A stretch of 64,000 nucleotides of DNA from Motilimonas cestriensis (GCF_021295315.1 NZ_JAIMJA010000003.1:62001-126000); one strand, 5' to 3'. Counted from the first letter of the stretch, positions 37,162 through 46,595 are shown. Translations and numbers: made by a program. Notes: generated by a model not told the origin, from the sequence alone.

Positions 37162-38877
37162 TTAATCTAACCTAATCACTCGTTTTTCGGGGGCGCTATC
37201 CATTATTTTACCTTCCACGTTAACCGGTGTGCTGGGGATTAATCGTTGTAGCATGTCGGGATTCAAGTAATCTTCGTTTAGCTTGCCTTTAATTCTTATC
37301 TTATCGGCTTTCATGCCCTGATACAGGGCTTCGTTGACGATTAATTCAAAGCTTGCCTGCTGCGACCATTGCGGTGGAATGGTTAATAAATGGCGCTGCT
37401 TAATCAATTGCGCTTGCTCTAAACGCAGGCTGATCCCACGAACAGAAAGGGGTAGCTCATCGGCGTAAGAAAGCAGGTTTAAATTAAATAGATCGAGCTT
37501 GTCGATGACTAAGCTATTGAGCGGCAGCAACCGATCCTTTGGCTCGGCCAGATCGTCATTACTCTTGGCTAGCCATTCTGGTTGGATCCCTATATCCAGA
37601 TCGCGAGCGGTGAGGTGGCTGACATGAAGGTCGGGGTAGCGCTGTAAGCTAATATCAAATAGCGCAGAAAAATGGCCATCAAAGCTATTCCCTTGTACCT
37701 GATAAAACGCCCATTTGCCATCTTTCACGCGGCTGTTGAGGGTTAAGTCGGTAATACTGGTACCCGCGTAATAGAGCTCACGCATGTTGAGGTTAAATAG
37801 ACTATTCAGTTGATCCACTTGGCTTAAATCGAGCCATTGGCCCGCGCTTAAAATGGGCAAATTTTTCAGGTTGAGGTTGAGTTTATTAAACGTCAGCGGG
37901 AGTTTTTTGTCGTAGCTGGTAAAGCTAATCTCGCTTAATGCCAGTTGCTCAATCAAAATGCTGTCGAATAAAGGGGATTCGACGGGCTGGTTTACTCCTT
38001 GGTCAGATTCTGTGTCGATTGTCAGCTGCGGTGAATTGGCTTGGAAGTTTTGTAGCCAGCCTTCGCTGTACTCTAAGTTTAAATCGCTCAGCGAAAATTG
38101 TTTCACCTTGAGTGCTAAAGGTGGCGTCACATTCATAGCTAGCTCACCTACTAACTTACCTTTCAAATGATTCGCACTAAATTGGTCAATTTCTAGCTGT
38201 TGGTTTTGCAGTTGGGCTGAAACAAAAATATCGTTCACCTCAAAGGCGTTGATAGCGATCCGATTAATTGCTAACTCAAGATCAAGTACTGCTGTGGTGG
38301 TGAGAAGTTGATGATCTTGAACTAATTGCCATCGATGTAAATTCATCGTCAGGTCGTCTAGCATCACTGCTGGGCTTTGACTTAGAGACACCGCTAAATT
38401 CAGATGATTAATGTTGAATTGTTTTATTTGTAATGAAGCAATGGGCAGTGGTTCAGCGTTGCCCGGCTCAATCGTCGCAGGCTCAACGTTATCACCTTGT
38501 AAATGCAGTAGTAAGTTGTCGCTAATGGATAATGTTGGCCGCTCCAAAATCACTTGTTCGATAACCAGCTCGCGACTAAACCAACCCGAGCTACTTAACT
38601 GTAACCAAATTTGCTCAATTTCAGCAATTGGCTGATCAGTTGTTTGTTGTGGCATCGCTAGCTTGATGTTAGTTAGCGTGAGTTGAGTGGGCTGGGTTAT
38701 ATTCCACTGAATATCTTGTATATCCAACTCAAAACCTAAGTTGGTTAGCGCCCACTGCTTAATGTCAGCGCGGTAATCATTAGCATTAAACATCAACGCG
38801 GCGAGGCTAATAATCACTAATAGCACCAGTAATAGACCAGCAACAATGCGTACCATTAGGCGTGCAGTGGGGTTCAT
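37162..38877 (-). CDS. AsmA family protein
   Basis: About 571 aa. One N-terminal membrane span (RLMVRIVAGLLLVLLVIISL) is followed by a long periplasmic part of beta-rich repeats (for example DIQDIQWNITQPTQLTLTNI). That is the architecture of AsmA/TamB-like proteins, now thought to move phospholipids between the membranes. I choose the ATG at 38877 (MNPTARLM), preceded by AAGGAA, over one 48 bp upstream. A repeat element lies directly upstream. Confidence 0.82.
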   Translation of the reverse strand: MNPTARLMVRIVAGLLLVLLVIISLAALMFNANDYRADIKQWALTNLGFELDIQDIQWNITQPTQLTLTNIKLAMPQQTTDQPIAEIEQIWLQLSSSGWFSRELVIEQVILERPTLSISDNLLLHLQGDNVEPATIEPGNAEPLPIASLQIKQFNINHLNLAVSLSQSPAVMLDDLTMNLHRWQLVQDHQLLTTTAVLDLELAINRIAINAFEVNDIFVSAQLQNQQLEIDQFSANHLKGKLVGELAMNVTPPLALKVKQFSLSDLNLEYSEGWLQNFQANSPQLTIDTESDQGVNQPVESPLFDSILIEQLALSEISFTSYDKKLPLTFNKLNLNLKNLPILSAGQWLDLSQVDQLNSLFNLNMRELYYAGTSITDLTLNSRVKDGKWAFYQVQGNSFDGHFSALFDISLQRYPDLHVSHLTARDLDIGIQPEWLAKSNDDLAEPKDRLLPLNSLVIDKLDLFNLNLLSYADELPLSVRGISLRLEQAQLIKQRHLLTIPPQWSQQASFELIVNEALYQGMKADKIRIKGKLNEDYLNPDMLQRLIPSTPVNVEGKIMDSAPEKRVIRLD

Positions 38878-38916
38878 GATAGTGAGTTCCTTATCTCGCT
38901 CTGCGATGAAACTAAA

Positions 38917-39179
38917 TATACCCAAGTTACCTCAAGATGCTTGTTCAGCGAGAATTTGTAGGCTGTTAGGCGCGACGCTGATTTGAGGCATAGTTATTCT
39001 ACATTGAAAATCAGCAACAAAGCATAACAGCCTACAAAACTCGCCCTTTGGGAGTCGCTCATTATGTTCATTTTTTCGTTAAAAAGCATCGAAAGGGCTG
39101 ACCATTCCTTCAGCTTTTTGCCTCAAACTGAACATAATGAGCGGCTCTGAATCCCGCATCTTGAGGTATCTTGGGTATA
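38917..39179. repeat. 263-bp nested inverted-repeat element (MITE-like)
   Basis: The ends are 24-bp inverted repeats matching at 23 positions: TATACCCAAG... (38917-38940) and its reverse complement ending ...TTGGGTATA (39156-39179). Inside are two more perfect or near-perfect pairs: GTAGGCTGTTA (38958-38968) with TAACAGCCTAC (39025-39035), and a 19-bp pair at 39052-39070 and 39129-39147. The DNA or RNA could fold into two large hairpins. It has no ORF. The termini resemble the lone repeats at 8375 and 14912. Confidence 0.8.
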
Positions 39180-39242
39180 ATACTTAATAAACATTACCTT
39201 GTCGTGATTATGCCGCCACGGTGCGGCGCAGCTAACAATTTT

Positions 39243-41315
39243 TCAAGCGTTGGAATAAATTTCTTTCTGTCCCAGCCAGCGTTTGACTATTTTATCAACA
39301 GTTTCTGGATATTGCTGCATAACATGCTGAGCTAATTGTTGCACTTGTGGAATTAAACGCTGATCGCGACTTAAGTCAGCAATACGCAAGTCAGCTAAAC
39401 CCGTTTGCTTACTGCCGAGCAATTCACCTGGGCCGCGGATTTCTAAATCTTTTTGCGCAATATAAAAGCCGTCAGTGGATTCTCTTAATACCCCTAGTCG
39501 TTTGCTTGCAGTGATCGACAATGGATTATGATATAGCAGTACACAGTGGCTAGCAGTGGCACCACGACCGACGCGGCCCCTTAACTGGTGTAATTGCGCT
39601 AGTCCAAGACGTTCCGGGTTTTCTATGATCATCAAACTGGCATTGGGCACATCTACACCGACCTCTATTACTGTAGTGGCAACCAATAGGTCGAGCTCTG
39701 CTGCCTTAAAAGCGTCCATCACGTATTGTTTTTCGGCTGGTTTCATACGGCCATGCACCAGACCAATACGCAATTGTGGCAGCATCAGTTGTAAATCATT
39801 GGCGGTGACCTCGGCTGCTTGGCATTCAAGGGCTTCTGATTCTTCAATTAAAGTGCATACCCAATAAGCTTGGCGCTGTTCATTTTCACAGGCTTGGCGG
39901 ACGCGCTCGATCACTTGTTCGCGGCGTGTATCGGGGATCGCTACCGTGGATACTGGCGTTCTTCCTGGTGGTAATTCATCGATGATAGAGGTATCTAAAT
40001 CGGCGTAAGCCGTCATCGCTAAGGTGCGAGGAATGGGCGTGGCGGTCATGATCAATTGGTGCGGCGCATAAGGACCAAAGGTGCCTTTTTCACGCAGTGC
40101 TAAGCGTTGATGCACGCCAAAACGGTGTTGTTCATCAATGATCATTAAGGCTAAATTAAAGAATTCAACTTCAGCTTGAAACAGTGCGTGAGTGCCCACT
40201 ATCATTTTGCTTTTGCCATTGGCAAAGTTAGTAAGTTGCTGCTCGCGCTGTTTACCTTTTACCTTTCCGGCTAACCAGCCGACTTGAATGCCTAATGGCT
40301 CAAGCCATTGGCTAAACACTTTGGCGTGTTGCTCGGCTAATAATTCAGTGGGGGCCATTAAGGCCACTTGATAACCTGACTCAATTACTTGCAGCGCGGC
40401 AAGGGCGGCAACCAAGGTTTTGCCTGAGCCAACGTCACCTTGCACCAAGCGCATCATGGGTACGCTTTTATGTAAATCTTGGCTGATCTCATTGACCACG
40501 CGTTGCTGTGCGTGAGTGGGTGAGAAGGGCAGTTGTGCCAATAGCTGCGCCACCATTGGCCCAGCATGCTGAATAGAGGCGGCCTGATTTTGACTCGATT
40601 TTTGTCGCAGTAATAACATGCTGAGGTTATGGGCCAGTAACTCTTCGATGATAAGGCGCTGCTGCGCCGGGTGCTCTCCGGCATCCATCAAGTCTTGATC
40701 GGCATCGGCCGGAGGTTGATGTAGGTAAACTAATGCGTCTTGTAAAGAAAAAGCATAATGATTGAGCTTAGGAGGCAGCACTTCTTCTATACTGTGCTGC
40801 TTTAATAATTCAACGGCTTGATAGGTTAGGCTGCGAAAAGTGTTTTGCTTGAGTCCTTCTGTTGTTGGATAAACAGGAGTAAGTGCTTCTTCACATTCAA
40901 GTTGTTCGGGATCGTTTAACACCTGATATTCGGGGTGAGTGATCTCATAACCAAACTTGCCGCGACGAAACTCACCATAACAACGCAGCCATTTTCCTTC
41001 ACTAAGGGCGTTTTTTTGGCCTGCGTTAAAGTGGAAAAATCGCAGTGTTACGCTGCCGGTACCGTCACTAATTTTACAGGTAAGAATACGACGGCTGCCA
41101 AAGCTGACTTGGCTACTTTTTATCTCGCCTAAAATGGCGCCATGTAACCCCGGTAGCATATCTTGAATGGCATATACGCGGGTGCGGTCTTCATAGCGAA
41201 GTGGTAGGTGAAAGAGAATATCCTGGACATTAGACAGTCCTAATTTAGTGAGTTTTTCAGCAAGTTTGCTGCCCACTCCCTTTAATGTCGTGAGAGGTAA
41301 CTTTTCTAGTTTCAC
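39243..41315 (-). CDS. recG: ATP-dependent DNA helicase RecG
   Basis: Branch-migration helicase that rescues stalled forks, 690 aa (E. coli 693). The N-terminal wedge/OB domain (about 1-170) is followed by helicase motif I GDVGSGKTLVA, motif II DEQH (IIDEQHRFGVHQR), motif III TATPIPRT, and motif VI QLRGRVGRG. In E. coli recG ends the gmk-rpoZ-spoT-trmH-recG run; here it is about 5.3 kb past trmH with other genes between. Confidence 0.98.
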   Translation of the reverse strand: MKLEKLPLTTLKGVGSKLAEKLTKLGLSNVQDILFHLPLRYEDRTRVYAIQDMLPGLHGAILGEIKSSQVSFGSRRILTCKISDGTGSVTLRFFHFNAGQKNALSEGKWLRCYGEFRRGKFGYEITHPEYQVLNDPEQLECEEALTPVYPTTEGLKQNTFRSLTYQAVELLKQHSIEEVLPPKLNHYAFSLQDALVYLHQPPADADQDLMDAGEHPAQQRLIIEELLAHNLSMLLLRQKSSQNQAASIQHAGPMVAQLLAQLPFSPTHAQQRVVNEISQDLHKSVPMMRLVQGDVGSGKTLVAALAALQVIESGYQVALMAPTELLAEQHAKVFSQWLEPLGIQVGWLAGKVKGKQREQQLTNFANGKSKMIVGTHALFQAEVEFFNLALMIIDEQHRFGVHQRLALREKGTFGPYAPHQLIMTATPIPRTLAMTAYADLDTSIIDELPPGRTPVSTVAIPDTRREQVIERVRQACENEQRQAYWVCTLIEESEALECQAAEVTANDLQLMLPQLRIGLVHGRMKPAEKQYVMDAFKAAELDLLVATTVIEVGVDVPNASLMIIENPERLGLAQLHQLRGRVGRGATASHCVLLYHNPLSITASKRLGVLRESTDGFYIAQKDLEIRGPGELLGSKQTGLADLRIADLSRDQRLIPQVQQLAQHVMQQYPETVDKIVKRWLGQKEIYSNA

Positions 41316-41398
41316 CGTCTGCGTTCCAAATACCTGTAAATATAAACAGATAATACTAGAACATCCGCTATAACGTTATAGAAAAGCATAAAAACCAC

Positions 41399-41481
41399 AA
41401 AGATAGCGCTATCAGTTTATATAAAGATTACCATTCACGACTTAAAGCGTCTGCTAAGAGCTTACTGATAGCGTTATCTTT
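41399..41481. repeat. 17-bp inverted repeat pair upstream of recG
   Basis: AAAGATAGCGCTATCAG and CTGATAGCGTTATCTTT match as inverted repeats at 16 of 17 positions with 49 bp between. The first arm contains the palindrome GATAGCGCTATC. T-rich DNA lies on both outer sides. It could be an RNA stem or a pair of regulator sites. Confidence 0.55.
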
Positions 41482-41631
41482 GGGCCTTTATTTATGATTT
41501 TTAATTTATTTAATTATTTGTTTTTAAATGGTTATTTTTATTTTTTTAAGAAATTGACGTGAATGGCTTGGTGGTTAACGTAATTGCAGCATAAAGCCAT
41601 AGACGTATTTTGCTCAACTCTGCTAATCTAG

Positions 41632-41773
41632 CTACACAGTTTAGGAAATAACTTGTTTCCTCTGAAGTTTTTTGAATATTTGCGGGTGTAGATGGAGCTC
41701 TTTGAGCTCTACTAAGACAAGGTTAGCAGATGCTAACTGAAGTAAAAAAGGGAGCTATTTAGCTCCCTTTTTT
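41632..41773 (+). ncRNA. possible small RNA with intrinsic terminator
   Basis: Three short perfect hairpins follow each other: AGGAAA/TTTCCT (41644-41662), GAGCTC/GAGCTC (41695-41709) and GTTAGC/GCTAAC (41722-41737). They end in a strong terminator, AAAAAAGGGAGCT-ATTT-AGCTCCCTTTTTT (41744-41773). A weak -10 (TAATCT) lies near 41623. The terminator is bidirectional and could serve only the convergent gene at 41851, so the RNA is a hypothesis. The 5' end is an estimate. Confidence 0.35.
41744..41773. terminator. bidirectional intrinsic terminator
   Basis: A perfect 13-bp stem with A/T runs on both sides. It is about 80 bp past the stop of the minus-strand gene 41851-42216. Confidence 0.88.
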
Positions 41774-41850
41774 ACGTTTAAAACTTGGGTTAATTTACTT
41801 AGACCAAATTAGTTTTACGGTTAAATAATCAACTAGACAACAGCCCTAAT

Positions 41851-42216
41851 CTATTCCGCTTTTAGGCTAAGCCTAAACGTCTTTAGTTTGCTCAGTTCTT
41901 CCTCACTTAAGCTTGATGGATCCAAAGCCAATATACTGTTTTTCAGTGCCTCAATGGCTGATTGGTCAAACTTGGCAAAGCCACTGCTTTGTTCAACGCT
42001 AATGTCTACATTCCCCATCAGATCGTTATTTACCATCACAGTTACGGATGCGCCTGGATAGCTATGTCGCGCTTTCCAGTGTTGATAAATGCTTTCTTGC
42101 ATCGCTTGTTGGCAATGCGCTAAGTCTTTACAGGTTGTCATTGCTAAAGCGGCAGGACTGGCTATCAGTGCGGTCAAGATAGCTATTATCATCGTTTTTT
42201 TCATTTTCATTTTCAT
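41851..42216 (-). CDS. small exported protein with TonB-C/TolA-like domain
   Basis: 121 aa with a signal peptide (cleavage near ALA-MTT, residue ~25). The mature part (HWKARHSYPGASVTVMVNND, then MGNVDISVEQSSGFAKFDQSAIEAL) resembles the C-terminal domain of TonB/TolA, which contacts outer-membrane partners. There is no membrane anchor or proline-rich arm, so it cannot act as a normal TonB. Two Cys (CKDLAHC) may form a disulfide. Three ATG codons lie in the first 15 bp; the first has AGGAT upstream. Confidence 0.7.
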   Translation of the reverse strand: MKMKMKKTMIIAILTALIASPAALAMTTCKDLAHCQQAMQESIYQHWKARHSYPGASVTVMVNNDLMGNVDISVEQSSGFAKFDQSAIEALKNSILALDPSSLSEEELSKLKTFRLSLKAE

Positions 42217-42704
42217 TTCCTATCCTATTACTCTATAGCGCCTAACGGTAAGGCTACTTTGGTCTTCGATAGTATGATCGCCATAACAAAGTCCATTATT
42301 TCTAGTCGATCGCAGCAACGAATATGAAGTTGATCATAGGTTAATTTATTCATTTTTGTTACAACATGATTGGGATTAGAAAGTATAAAAAATAAACAAT
42401 AATAATTTAATCGGGTTTGTTGTTGTTTCGTGATGATTTTTCGGCGAATTGTTGAGCATCAAGAAAAGATAGAGGTTTATTGTTATCGCAGTCCATAAGG
42501 CGATAACGCAATAGTAAAAACCAGCAACGCGTAAAAATGCGTTGCTTCGAAATGAGTTAATCACGAAAGACTGACACACCTTTGCTAAATCTGGTGGTCG
42601 TTATTTTTAATGGGTCATCCACGCGACTATTACCATGATGCCATGGCTACGTATTGCTACAGCTTTGGCATTTAATCACTCGTTGTAATATCAGGAGATA
42701 AAGA
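42217..42704. other. 488-bp intergenic region
   Basis: AT-rich divergent promoter space. A hairpin GCAACGC/GCGTTGC lies at about 42524-42545. A 67-codon minus-strand ORF (42376-42579) is hydrophobic but has no ribosome binding site. Nothing else seen. Confidence 0.4.
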
Positions 42705-43361
42705 GTGCTAGGATTACTTAAAACATGGATGATGCCAAAAAACACCTCGATGCCAGCCAGTATGTCGAGAAAATTATCGTCAGAGCAGCAGCTAAAGCAG
42801 TTGGGGATAAAAGCCGATAAAAGTTTGCTTTGTTTGCCTGATGTCAGTGAATGTCAATTTAGGTCCGTTTCAGACATTGTGCATCGTTTGCAAAGCTTAA
42901 TGTTATTAACCGCCCATGCCGAAGAGCTGCCTAGTGCAGTGATAGATGCCTTGTATTTACGAACGGGAGCGCAGCATAGCTTTACCCTCAATGAACAGCA
43001 TTGGCTGGCTAAAACGCATCTAACGCCAGCTGAAAAACAAATTTGTATGTGGCGCTATGAATCAATCAAATTATTGCTGTGGGCGATAGGCCATCTAGCT
43101 GAGCTAGGGAAGGTGACAGAAGGCGCTAATATTATCGAGCTGTCGCGTCTGATCCAATGGCAAAACTATGATGAACTGTTGGCAGGTGCAAGACCATTAA
43201 ATCCAGTTGCACTACTTGATACGGCTGATCTGTATCATCGGATGTCTCATCTTGGCAGACATCAACCTCGCGCGTTACCGGCCAATATTAACTTGTTAAT
43301 TGTAAATGAGCGATATGCTTGTTTAAGTTGGCTGATAGGTGAGTCTGAATGGGATGAGTAG
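42705..43361 (+). CDS. DUF4272-like protein
   Basis: 218 aa, soluble. Features matching DUF4272: RSVSDIVHRLQSLMLLTAHA, then the Trp/Arg-Tyr-Glu segment LTPAEKQICMWRYESIKLLLWAIGHL, and a C-terminal VNERYACLSWLIGE. Function of the family is unknown. It begins with GTG, preceded by AGGAGA at a good distance. The first ~20 residues are hydrophobic with several Met and may be a poor start region. It lies 118 bp before pldA. Confidence 0.65.
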   Translation: MLGLLKTWMMPKNTSMPASMSRKLSSEQQLKQLGIKADKSLLCLPDVSECQFRSVSDIVHRLQSLMLLTAHAEELPSAVIDALYLRTGAQHSFTLNEQHWLAKTHLTPAEKQICMWRYESIKLLLWAIGHLAELGKVTEGANIIELSRLIQWQNYDELLAGARPLNPVALLDTADLYHRMSHLGRHQPRALPANINLLIVNERYACLSWLIGESEWDE

Positions 43362-43479
43362 CCATTGATAACAAGAGGTTAGGCGTTACGTTTAACGCAA
43401 TTGTGGTGTTTAGAGTTGTGTTTAGATCATACTCTTGCTCTAATCTCTTGTTTAATCGTTAAATCCACAGGGATAGTTT

Positions 43480-44352
43480 ATGAAGTACCTACTTTTAGCA
43501 GCAGCGATGCTTTCGTTTGCTGTTGTGGCTGAGCAGGTTAGCGAAACAGAGCAAGATCAAGCAAACAGCGCGCTTGAAAAACGCTTAGATGATGAGCGAA
43601 AAACCTATGATAATCCATTTGTAATTACACCTCATAAACCAACCTACCTTTTACTTGGCAACTATAACGATAAACTCTCTGCTGAACATTATGCTAATTA
43701 TGGAGAGCTACAAGACGTTGAGGTTAAGTTTCAATTTAGCTTTAAAATGCCAGTTTGGAGCGCGCAATCTCAGTACGGTCCTTCCTTGCTATTCGCCTAT
43801 AGCCAAGCTTCTTATTGGCAGGCCTACAATAAAGCGGAGTCATCACCATTTCGTGAGACTAATTATGAGCCTGAAGCATTTTTGTCTTGGCGGCCCAATT
43901 ATGAGCTTGGTGCTGGCTGGAGTGTTCAGGTCGCGCAAATTGGTTTTGTGCATCAGTCTAATGGCCGCAGTGAGCCTTTGTCCCGCAGTTGGAATAGAAT
44001 CAAGGCCAGCGTTACTTTAGAGCGAGGCAATTTAGGTCTCGCTATAGTGCCATGGCTACGAATTCCAGAAGACCGAGAAGAAGATAATAACCATGACATT
44101 ACAGACTATTTAGGCCATGGCAAAGTACTAGCAGCCTATAAATGGGGTGGCCAAACATTTTCCTTGATGAGCCGTAACAACATTGAAAGTGGTTTTTCTA
44201 AAGGAGCTATTGAAGGTAGCTGGAGCTTCCCGCTGAGTACTCGAGTGAAGGGATATGTCCAGTTTTTTTCTGGTTATGGCGGCAACTTGATTGAGTATGA
44301 CCATTACAACAACACAGTAGGCATCGGCATCGCGTTGACAGATTGGCTTTAA
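43480..44352 (+). CDS. pldA: outer-membrane phospholipase A
   Basis: 290 aa with a signal peptide (cleavage near VVA-EQ). It is a 12-strand beta-barrel enzyme that hydrolyses misplaced phospholipids in the outer leaflet. The catalytic motif is intact: HQSNGRSEPLSRSWNR contains the His and Ser of the HxSNG signature and the downstream Asn. Activity depends on calcium and dimerisation in the family. The C terminus is a barrel strand ending in a hydrophobic residue (GIALTDWL). Confidence 0.93.
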   Translation: MKYLLLAAAMLSFAVVAEQVSETEQDQANSALEKRLDDERKTYDNPFVITPHKPTYLLLGNYNDKLSAEHYANYGELQDVEVKFQFSFKMPVWSAQSQYGPSLLFAYSQASYWQAYNKAESSPFRETNYEPEAFLSWRPNYELGAGWSVQVAQIGFVHQSNGRSEPLSRSWNRIKASVTLERGNLGLAIVPWLRIPEDREEDNNHDITDYLGHGKVLAAYKWGGQTFSLMSRNNIESGFSKGAIEGSWSFPLSTRVKGYVQFFSGYGGNLIEYDHYNNTVGIGIALTDWL

Positions 44353-44477
44353 GCTACCCCACAGACAAATAGCACGCGATGGCGTGCTATCTTCCACCTT
44401 GTATTTCCCCTCCTGATTTTTTTGTACTTAGACTTAGGCTAGATTTCGCTGGTTTTTTGAACTAGTATTACATCGTT

Positions 44478-44493
44478 GACAACCAAGGTTGTC
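44478..44493. promoter_or_regulatory. palindromic operator upstream of the MarR gene
   Basis: GACAACC-AA-GGTTGTC, a perfect 7-2-7 palindrome, overlaps a TTGACA hexamer (44476-44481) about 45 bp before the MarR start. Size and position fit a MarR-family autoregulatory operator. Confidence 0.6.
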
Positions 44494-44538
44494 TAATATT
44501 GAATATAGTAATTAATCAGGCTATTTCAGGTAAGAAAT

Positions 44539-44964
44539 ATGACAGAGCGCATAATTAGTCACTTAATTCAACAACAGCACCAGCTTATTGATGCCAAAAT
44601 GTCGCAATTAGCGCGCGCTCGTGGTTGTGAAATGACGCCCGCGCAGCAGACTATTTTTAGGTTGGCAAGCCAGCAAATCGTCACCTTATCTGAACTGGCA
44701 CAACATCTAGCCATTAGTCGGCAAGCCGTGCAAAAAACGGTTGCGGTATTGGTTGATAAAAAGTGGCTGAAACTGGTGCCGAACCCGGGTAATCGAGCCG
44801 CTAAAATTGTCATTATTACTGAGCAAGGTCAAATCGTCCGCCAGCAACAGCAACAGGTTGTTCGTGAAGTTGAACTACACTTGTATCAACAGTTAGGCGA
44901 AGAGAAGGCTAAGTTGTTGCAGCAATTATTAAACGAAGAGTGGCAGCTTGACAATGTTGGTTGA
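44539..44964 (+). CDS. MarR family transcriptional regulator
   Basis: 141 aa. Winged helix-turn-helix core: LSELAQHLAISRQAVQKTVAVL, then the wing NPGNRAAKIVIITEQG. Both ends are helical for dimerisation. A palindrome upstream suggests self-control. The RpoH-type sigma factor gene follows 67 bp later in the same direction, so the regulator may control it; this is inference. Family ligands are often phenolics or oxidants. Confidence 0.9.
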   Translation: MTERIISHLIQQQHQLIDAKMSQLARARGCEMTPAQQTIFRLASQQIVTLSELAQHLAISRQAVQKTVAVLVDKKWLKLVPNPGNRAAKIVIITEQGQIVRQQQQQVVREVELHLYQQLGEEKAKLLQQLLNEEWQLDNVG

Positions 44965-45031
44965 CGTATTGGAAGCAAGTTTTACACCGTTAATGATTGT
45001 TTAATTAAGGTTTAACAGGAGAGAAGCTGTT

Positions 45032-45874
45032 ATGTATCAATTAGCCAATATTTGCCCTTTGGCGGATTTACAGACTTATATAAATCAAGTAACCCGCTTA
45101 CCTCTACTTAGTGCCGAGCAAGAGCATGAATTGGCCGTTAGGCTGTCTAAAGAGCAAGATCTTGAGGCAGCAAGAGCGCTAATTATGTCAAATTTACGTT
45201 TTGTGGTGATGATTGCACGTGGCTATCAGGGCTATGGCTTACCGCAAGCTGACTTAGTTCAAGAAGGTAATATTGGTTTAATGAAGGCGGTAAAGCGTTT
45301 TGATCCTAAAATGGGTGTGCGTTTAATGTCGTTTGCTGTTTATTGGATAAAAGCTGAAATTCATGAATATGTTTTTCGCAACTGGCGCATTATTAAATCC
45401 GTTACGACGAAAGCACAAAAAAAGCTGTTCTTTAATCTGCGTAAGTTCAAGCGTGACTTACATTGGTTTAATGCCGATGAAGTGGAAGAGGTCGCTGATG
45501 CCTTGCAAGTCACGCCAGCGCAAGTGAGAGAAATGGAAATGCGCTTGTCGAGTCAAGATATGTCATTGCTACTTAGCGATGAAGACGAAGAGACGCGCTA
45601 CCTTGGCGTCTCTGAATCCTCTCTACCTGCTGCTGATGCTTCGCCAGAGTTGCAGTTGATTCACCGGGATCAACATCAGCAAGGGCAAGAAAAGTTATAT
45701 CAAAAATTGGCCCAGTTAGATGACCGTAGTCGGGATATTATAGAATCGCGCTGGCTCAGTGAAAACAAGGCGACTCTTCACCAGTTAGCCGAAAAGTATG
45801 GCATATCATATGAACGGGTTCGCCAACTAGAGGGGCAAGCGATGGCTAAATTACGTGCTCATATTTTGGCGTAG
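45032..45874 (+). CDS. rpoH: RpoH-type (sigma-32) sigma factor
   Basis: 280 aa (E. coli RpoH 284). Region 2 ([38 protein letters not shown] and [27 protein letters not shown]) is very close to sigma-32, the RpoH box [14 protein letters not shown] is present, and region 4 ends [34 protein letters not shown]. It should direct heat-shock-type promoters. The gene is not beside ftsX, the usual place of rpoH; it follows a MarR regulator, so it may be a second rpoH copy. The ATG at 45032 has AGGAGA upstream. Confidence 0.9.
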   Translation: MYQLANICPLADLQTYINQVTRLPLLSAEQEHELAVRLSKEQDLEAARALIMSNLRFVVMIARGYQGYGLPQADLVQEGNIGLMKAVKRFDPKMGVRLMSFAVYWIKAEIHEYVFRNWRIIKSVTTKAQKKLFFNLRKFKRDLHWFNADEVEEVADALQVTPAQVREMEMRLSSQDMSLLLSDEDEETRYLGVSESSLPAADASPELQLIHRDQHQQGQEKLYQKLAQLDDRSRDIIESRWLSENKATLHQLAEKYGISYERVRQLEGQAMAKLRAHILA

Positions 45875-46013
45875 TTACTATACTTATATGAGAGTACTTA
45901 AGTGTAACGGTACCAAAGTGTAAGAGTGCTTAACACGTAAATGTGCTTTTCGCATCACTAGCCCAATTTGATGCTTATTTTATTCATAAGGAGGTGGTAA
46001 AGAAGGAGGCCGT

Positions 46014-46529
46014 ATGTACATTCAACGTTTGAGCAATTACTTAAATCAAGCTCATATCAATTATCAGGTGCTACAGCATTCACCCGCTTACAAAGCCAAA
46101 GAAATAGCCGAAATGACCCACATTAGCGGCATGGACTTTGCCAAAACGCTTATTATCAATGTAGATGGCATTAGCATGATGCTAGTGTTGCCAGGTACCT
46201 ATCGCTGGGATCCTGTTAGCTTTGCGAACATGATGGGAGCTCAGACGGTGGAATTGGTGCCAGAGGAAGAGTTAGCGCTGTTATTCCCTAACTGTGAAGT
46301 AGGGGCAATGCCACCTTTTGGTAACTTGTATGGTATAGCGGTGTATATTGCACGTGAGCTCACCTTGCGACAGCATATTATGTTTAACGCGGGCAACCAT
46401 CACGAAGTGTGGCAAATGGATTATTATGATTATCATGAGCTTGTTGCCCCTAGAGTCATTACTGAGGGATATTTACGTAAGAACCCGTCGCGGCCAGTTC
46501 ATGTTCATCATGGGGGGTTTAGTCACTAG
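46014..46529 (+). CDS. YbaK/ProX-type aminoacyl-tRNA deacylase domain protein
   Basis: 171 aa. The fold is seen from AYKAKEIAEMTHISGMDFAKTLIINVDG and from the C-terminal signature FPNCEVGAMPPFGNLYGIAVY. The catalytic-type Lys of the family is in FAKTL. Such proteins hydrolyse mischarged tRNA such as Cys- or Ala-tRNAPro. The last ~40 residues are a His-rich extension (HVHHGGFSH) not usual in E. coli YbaK. The ATG follows AAGGAGG. Confidence 0.85.
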   Translation: MYIQRLSNYLNQAHINYQVLQHSPAYKAKEIAEMTHISGMDFAKTLIINVDGISMMLVLPGTYRWDPVSFANMMGAQTVELVPEEELALLFPNCEVGAMPPFGNLYGIAVYIARELTLRQHIMFNAGNHHEVWQMDYYDYHELVAPRVITEGYLRKNPSRPVHVHHGGFSH

Positions 46530-46560
46530 TGAGTTGTGGTCAGTCAGAAGTGCCAATAAA

Positions 46561-46595
46561 AAAGCCAGCGTTAAACTGAGCGCTGGCTTTGTTTT
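46561..46595. terminator. bidirectional terminator
   Basis: AAAGCCAGCG/CGCTGGCTTT with a 10-nt loop and T or A runs outside, between the convergent YbaK-type and trmH genes. Confidence 0.85.

Larger units (their letters stand above)
41316..41850. other. 535-bp intergenic region with RNA-like structures
   Basis: Holds a 17-bp inverted repeat pair (41399-41415 and 41465-41481) and the possible small RNA at 41632-41773; no ORF. Confidence 0.6.

Noticed and set aside
42376-42579. 67-codon minus-strand ORF with hydrophobic stretch
   Set aside because: No ribosome binding site, AT-rich DNA and a hairpin inside; not convincing as a gene.
46014-46529. His-rich end of the YbaK-type protein as a metal sensor
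   Set aside because: Only four His in a short tail; not enough to support metal binding.
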